DNA of 8,710 nucleotides, from assembly GCA_042138015.1 (NCBI GenBank), contig JBHIVA010000077.1, forward strand, positions 1 to 8,710, given 5' to 3'. Shown here piece by piece: positions 5,923 through 8,710 of the stretch. Made by a program: the position numbers and the translations under genes. The DNA comes from TH1177 sp042138015. Its GTDB lineage: Archaea; Thermoproteota; Nitrososphaeria; Nitrososphaerales; Nitrososphaeraceae. Positions within the stretch are counted from its first letter, which is position 1, and each line of letters begins with the position of its first letter. The notes under the pieces were generated by a model that ran no database searches, had not been told where the DNA came from, and saw only the letters and a program-made list of their open reading frames with translations.

Positions 5923-7023
5923 TTAGGTTTCATTTAATACAAAAGTGTCTATGATATCTCCTTTATTCGAATGAAATTCTCCTATAAGTTTTTTACCATT
6001 ATTTTCTATTTTAACATTTAAGAAACCATATTCACTTTCCTGAATCACATAGTAATCAGGACTTTCCTTGATTTTATCTAGTTCATCTCCAGCAGTTCCT
6101 ACAGTTAAAAATATGATACCATCAGTTGGTGGATATTCAGATTTATTTTTTAGAGCAACTATTGGTTCATATGATTTACTTTTCTTGGACTTTTCTAATT
6201 CTTTTTCATTATATAAAACCGGATATGTTCTTTCATAATACTGATTATGACTTGAAATTACTAAATCTACGCCGTATTCCTGAAAGAGTTTATGATATAT
6301 TTGCCTTAGCTCTTTGGCTAAGTCTTTGTCTTGATTTGTAGAATACAAAGGTTTATGTTGATGGACAATTATCCAATCTATATTTTTATTTTTAGAGGCA
6401 TTTTCTAAATCATTCTTAATAAACAAGTATTGTTGACTTCCTTTTTCATACGGATGTTCTGTAGACATACTTATGAAATGAATATTGTTTAGGTTATGTG
6501 AATAATAGGGACTTTTGATATTGTGATAATCCATAATCTCTTTGTAGATGGTTGAATACTCTGCATCATGATTTCCAATTGCTATACGCATTTTATCTTT
6601 AATTGGTTTAGAGATTTTTTTCCAACACTCTGCAGATTTTGCTTTTTTTACATGGTCTCCCGTTGTAATTATTACTTCTGGCTTGATTGAGAGAATCTTT
6701 TGTATAGTTTTTTCTGTCTCTTCATTGCAATAATAGTCCCCTACTGCAATGAAGTTGTATTTTCCAAAAGCAAGAGTAGCATCTTGTTCTATAATCTTTT
6801 CACTGTTTTTTTTATCAGAGCTATTATTCAAGACTCCCGATACTTCTATAATCTTTTCACTGTTTTTTTTATCAGAGCTATTATTCAAGACTCCAGATAC
6901 ATCTATAATATCCAGATCCCATGAAAACATAGTAAAAAGATAAAATAGAGAGAGCGAAGATATCATCAAAATAAGAAAAGTTGAAATGAAAATTCTATTA
7001 CTCTTATCTTTATTTCCACTCAT
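5923..7023 (-). CDS. Membrane-anchored calcineurin-like metallophosphoesterase (purple acid phosphatase-like)
   Basis: The 366-aa product starts with a basic cytoplasmic end (MSGNKDKSNR) and one hydrophobic segment (about 11-33), so it is probably an uncleaved anchor with the enzyme outside the cell. Residues 41-79 are a tandemly duplicated 19-residue linker. The catalytic domain spans about 88-365 with metallophosphoesterase motifs in order: VGDYYC (D96), TTGDH (D123), GNHD (N151, H152), VHQH (H221, H223) before KPLYS, and SSHNQYYERTYP (H259, E264, R265). The VxxH-x-PLYS and YERTYP sequences are typical of purple-acid-phosphatase-like members, which hydrolyse phosphate mono- or diesters with two metal ions. 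Oddities: the last motif reads SHNQ instead of GHxH, so its second His is Gln261, and the Tyr of GDxxY is replaced by Lys126. Activity and metal choice are therefore uncertain. The ATG at 7023 fits the anchor; AT-rich TATA-like sequence lies at 7043-7060. It stands alone, with over 500 bp of gene-poor DNA on both sides. Confidence 0.88.
   Translation of the reverse strand: MSGNKDKSNRIFISTFLILMISSLSLFYLFTMFSWDLDIIDVSGVLNNSSDKKNSEKIIEVSGVLNNSSDKKNSEKIIEQDATLAFGKYNFIAVGDYYCNEETEKTIQKILSIKPEVIITTGDHVKKAKSAECWKKISKPIKDKMRIAIGNHDAEYSTIYKEIMDYHNIKSPYYSHNLNNIHFISMSTEHPYEKGSQQYLFIKNDLENASKNKNIDWIIVHQHKPLYSTNQDKDLAKELRQIYHKLFQEYGVDLVISSHNQYYERTYPVLYNEKELEKSKKSKSYEPIVALKNKSEYPPTDGIIFLTVGTAGDELDKIKESPDYYVIQESEYGFLNVKIENNGKKLIGEFHSNKGDIIDTFVLNET
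6787..6900. repeat. 57-bp tandem duplication inside the phosphoesterase gene
   Basis: Copies at 6787-6843 and 6844-6900 differ at a single base (C at 6838, A at 6895). Each encodes the 19 residues VSGVLNNSSDKKNSEKIIE in frame. A short diverged remnant (IID before VSGVL) precedes the first protein copy. The unit lies between the membrane anchor and the catalytic domain, so copy number sets linker length. Near identity points to a recent event. Confidence 0.9.
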
Positions 7024-7042
7024 TTTGATTCATCCTAATCAT

Positions 7043-7060
7043 TAAAATATGAAATATATA
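7043..7060 (-). promoter_or_regulatory. TATA-like region of the phosphoesterase gene
   Basis: The minus strand has TATATATTTCATATTTTA here; the inner AT-core is about 25 bp before the ATG at 7023, fitting a leaderless start. Two overlapping cores make the exact element uncertain. Confidence 0.3.
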
Positions 7061-7211
7061 GATTCAAATGACTACATAAGAGTATTTACACTATCTCAAG
7101 TACGTAATTACAGTAAAACCTCTTCATATAAAATAACTGAAAACTCTAGAATATCTCTTAAATACTATAATATTATTCTAGCAATTTGTTAAATTTTGTT
7201 TATCGGTAGGC

Positions 7212-7301
7212 TTATTTCATAATATAATTCATAAATTTTTGATAGCTCCTAGCAAAATTCTTCCCAAATTCATAATACGTGGAGATTATATCTAAATTCA
7301 T
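7212..7301 (-). CDS. Possible 29-aa ORF or gene remnant
   Basis: An ATG at 7301 gives MNLDIISTYYEFGKN followed by FARSYQKFMNYIMK and TAA. The residue mix (Tyr, Phe, Gly, Arg, amphipathic spacing) is more protein-like than expected of this AT-rich stretch. No family is recognised. A TATA-like TTATAA lies only about 17 bp upstream, which is too near. It could be the N-terminus of a lost gene. Confidence 0.2.
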   Translation of the reverse strand: MNLDIISTYYEFGKNFARSYQKFMNYIMK

Positions 7302-7552
7302 AAACTATTTCAATCTTATAATTGATAAAAAAATTATCTAAAATTAATAACCCTATAATTAGCATTCCAAATATACATGTCTAAATCCTCATAATCTTTT
7401 AACTATCCACTTATATCTCATTAATTTTATCTTTTTGGAATGATAAAATAATTTTGATATATTGAATATATAATTATTCTATATTGATGTTTAATTGTTA
7501 CCTATATATAGTAAATATCTCTTATAAAGTTCATAGAAACTGCAAAGGAAGT

Positions 7553-7560
7553 TGTATACT
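7553..7560 (+). promoter_or_regulatory. TATA-like promoter of the 36-aa ORF
   Basis: TGTATACT is centred about 24 bp before the ATG at 7580, preceded by purine-rich AAGGAAGT that could act as a BRE. It fits leaderless spacing. Confidence 0.35.
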
Positions 7561-7579
7561 TATCTGAAAGCTTCTTCAC

Positions 7580-7690
7580 ATGTCCTTTGAAAGTGAAAAA
7601 ATTGTTTCAGATGTAATTCAAAAGAAGGATGAAAATATATCAAGATATTCCAATTTTTCATTACAATCAATATGGGGATATTTTAGATAA
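7580..7690 (+). CDS. Small 36-aa protein or truncated gene start
   Basis: ATG at 7580 reads MSFESEKIVSDVIQKK, then DENISRYSNFSLQSIWGYFR and TAA. Composition is strongly protein-like, with an amphipathic charged first half. A TATA-like element at the right distance suggests leaderless transcription. The 3' end overlaps the last 8 bp of the convergent minus-strand lectin-like gene, so the two transcripts would collide or overlap tail to tail. No domain is recognised. It may be a genuine microprotein or the stump of a longer gene truncated where the neighbour begins. Confidence 0.35.
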   Translation: MSFESEKIVSDVIQKKDENISRYSNFSLQSIWGYFR

Positions 7691-8710
7691 TAGGAGGAAT
7701 TATTTCTCTTACTTCAATATCATATATATTAAACTTGAAGTCATTTGCTTTGACAATTACCATAGGAGAACCCCACGTAATTGCCTGTCCATCTGTTTCA
7801 GCTCCACATACTGTCATACTGTCACCCCAATTACCATTGTCAATTTTTTCGTGTACCTTTTTATAAGGACCTTTCCCTTGGTTTTCTGTATCTACCCAGG
7901 ATTCAAGTTTTACTGCTGTATCATTCAAATTATACACTATCCCTTTAAACCCAATTATTTTATCATAAATATTTCCTAAGCTTACATTGGGATTATTTTT
8001 ATCGATTTCATAATTTGCATGAAATTCCTCTTTCTTCATTTGTAAATTACCTTTGTTAGAGATGTTGTTATGATAACTTGAACCGCCACAATAAAAAGGG
8101 GTTTTATCAGATTTTTTATTATAACTTTCACTATGTGATATAGATCGCGTTACTAACGAAATATCATGTTCCTCTGAATCAGATCGTGATGAATCAAGTA
8201 ATTTAAAAATTAGGGTAAATTCGATATTTTTCCAATCAGATGGTTTGTACCAATAACCAACATCTTCTAAATCAGAAAAACTCCAACTCTGTACAATACT
8301 ATCATAAATATTTTTTTGCAATATTTGACTATCGTCATCTAAAACTCCTGCATCTCTGGTAAATATATCTATTCTTGCACTACCATAATCTATTGTCCAA
8401 CTGCCATCATCATTTTTATGTGTAAAAATATTGTCATTTTTCTCCTCGTCTACTTGAATCTTTCCATTTGGAGTCGATCTATTAAATTTATATATCGAGC
8501 CATCTAAAGCCGTTTCATAAATTTGTGGTATTTTCATACCTTGATTATGTAATTTGTTATATCTTTTTTCATCAAAATTGTAGAATTTTCTTTCGATGAA
8601 ATCACTAAGAAACTTTTCCTCATACTTGTTATCATACCCTTCATCATACTTTTCCTCATACTTGTTATCATACCCTTCATCATACTTTTCCTCATACTTG
8701 TTATCATACC
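7683..8710 (-). CDS. Repeat-bearing protein with C-terminal lectin-like beta-sandwich domain, 5' end beyond the window
   Basis: The frame is open from the right edge to a stop at 7683: 341 visible residues, no start reached. The in-frame ATG at 8537 is internal, because the coding repeat lies upstream of it. Visible residues 1-32 are a 12-residue repeat, YDNKYEEKYDEG (two full, one partial copy). Residues 33-57 are a charged link. About 58-340 form a beta-rich domain with signature stretches DGSWTIDYGSARIDIFT, YKPSDWKNIEFT, IIGFKGIVYNL, VKLESWVDTENQGKG, GNWGD, QAITWGSPM and VREIIPP, and two cysteines (207 and 301) that may form a disulfide. From memory this matches a widespread family of secreted proteins of Nitrososphaeria and soil bacteria with a concanavalin/laminin-G-like fold, thought to bind carbohydrate; this is unchecked. 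A signal peptide would be expected beyond the window. No catalytic residues can be assigned. Confidence 0.75.
   Translation of the reverse strand, partial: YDNKYEEKYDEGYDNKYEEKYDEGYDNKYEEKFLSDFIERKFYNFDEKRYNKLHNQGMKIPQIYETALDGSIYKFNRSTPNGKIQVDEEKNDNIFTHKNDDGSWTIDYGSARIDIFTRDAGVLDDDSQILQKNIYDSIVQSWSFSDLEDVGYWYKPSDWKNIEFTLIFKLLDSSRSDSEEHDISLVTRSISHSESYNKKSDKTPFYCGGSSYHNNISNKGNLQMKKEEFHANYEIDKNNPNVSLGNIYDKIIGFKGIVYNLNDTAVKLESWVDTENQGKGPYKKVHEKIDNGNWGDSMTVCGAETDGQAITWGSPMVIVKANDFKFNIYDIEVREIIPPII
8613..8708. repeat. 36-bp tandem repeat in the lectin-like gene, continuing past the edge
   Basis: Copies at 8673-8708 and 8637-8672 plus a 24-bp partial copy at 8613-8636 are identical where they overlap. 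Each encodes YDNKYEEKYDEG in frame. The array reaches the window edge, so its length is unknown. Sequence identity between units indicates recent expansion or homogenisation. Confidence 0.9.

Larger units (their letters stand above)
7061..7579. other. AT-rich intergenic region with one possible mini-ORF
   Basis: No frame of normal gene length is present on either strand. It holds the mini-ORF at 7212-7301 described separately and, at its right end, the TATA-like element for the plus-strand ORF at 7580. Nothing resembling a structured RNA, CRISPR or mobile element end was seen. Confidence 0.4.

Noticed and set aside
6126..6943. Three plus-strand frames of 64-74 codons
   Set aside because: All lie opposite the phosphoesterase; two owe their repeated sequence (FYNLFTVFFIRAIIQDSR and similar) to the 57-bp duplication read antisense.
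7629..7979. 116-codon plus-strand frame
   Set aside because: It is antisense to the conserved lectin-like domain, rich in Tyr, Ile and Cys as expected of a shadow frame, and conflicts with the better 36-aa frame starting at 7580.
8613..8708. Direct repeats as a CRISPR array
   Set aside because: The units are contiguous with no spacers and encode an in-frame peptide repeat.

Overview
The window looks like low-GC archaeal DNA, most likely from a soil-type ammonia-oxidising archaeon (Nitrososphaeria/Thaumarchaeota, Nitrososphaera or Nitrosocosmicus-like). The grounds are secreted PsbP-like proteins of the sort common in that group, archaeal TATA-like boxes about 26 bp before start codons (leaderless genes), TTG starts, a tRNA gene without encoded CCA, and a short tRNA intron that folds as a relaxed bulge-helix-bulge. 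No database was searched; the lineage is inferred.

Left part (1-4345, all minus strand). After the first residues of a signal-peptide protein running off the left edge, and a small two-frame remnant, come three secreted proteins in a row: a 525-aa protein with two PsbP-like domains, a Trp/Glu/Lys coiled coil and a Cys tail; a short single-domain PsbP-like protein; and a 303-aa PsbP-like protein with a C-terminal four-cysteine domain. Next is a decayed secreted-protein gene (3879-4345), broken by a TGA and two frameshifts, whose last residues share a Cys-containing tail motif with the 525-aa protein. Each gene has its own promoter-like element, so this is a co-oriented cluster rather than a tight operon. 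A perfect 23-bp palindrome lies between the second and third genes.

Middle (4346-5922). Mostly AT-rich and gene-poor. It holds an 86-codon open frame without a good start on the minus strand, a small plus-strand gene with a coding-like 55-residue N-terminus, and a tRNA-Thr(GGT) gene on the minus strand, antisense to the end of that small gene. The tRNA carries a 21-nt insertion in its T-loop, read here as a non-canonical archaeal intron.

Right part (5923-8710). A membrane-anchored calcineurin-like phosphoesterase with a recent 57-bp in-frame tandem duplication in its linker is followed by about 550 bp of gene-poor DNA, a 36-aa leaderless plus-strand ORF, and the 3' part of a large minus-strand gene. 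That last gene encodes a 12-residue acidic/tyrosine repeat joined to a lectin-like beta-sandwich domain and is cut by the right edge.

The intact large genes all point outside the cell: extracytoplasmic PsbP-like proteins, an exported phosphatase and a probable carbohydrate-binding surface protein. The sequence shows no catalytic or physical link between them, so 'cell-surface/secretome island' is as far as the evidence goes.
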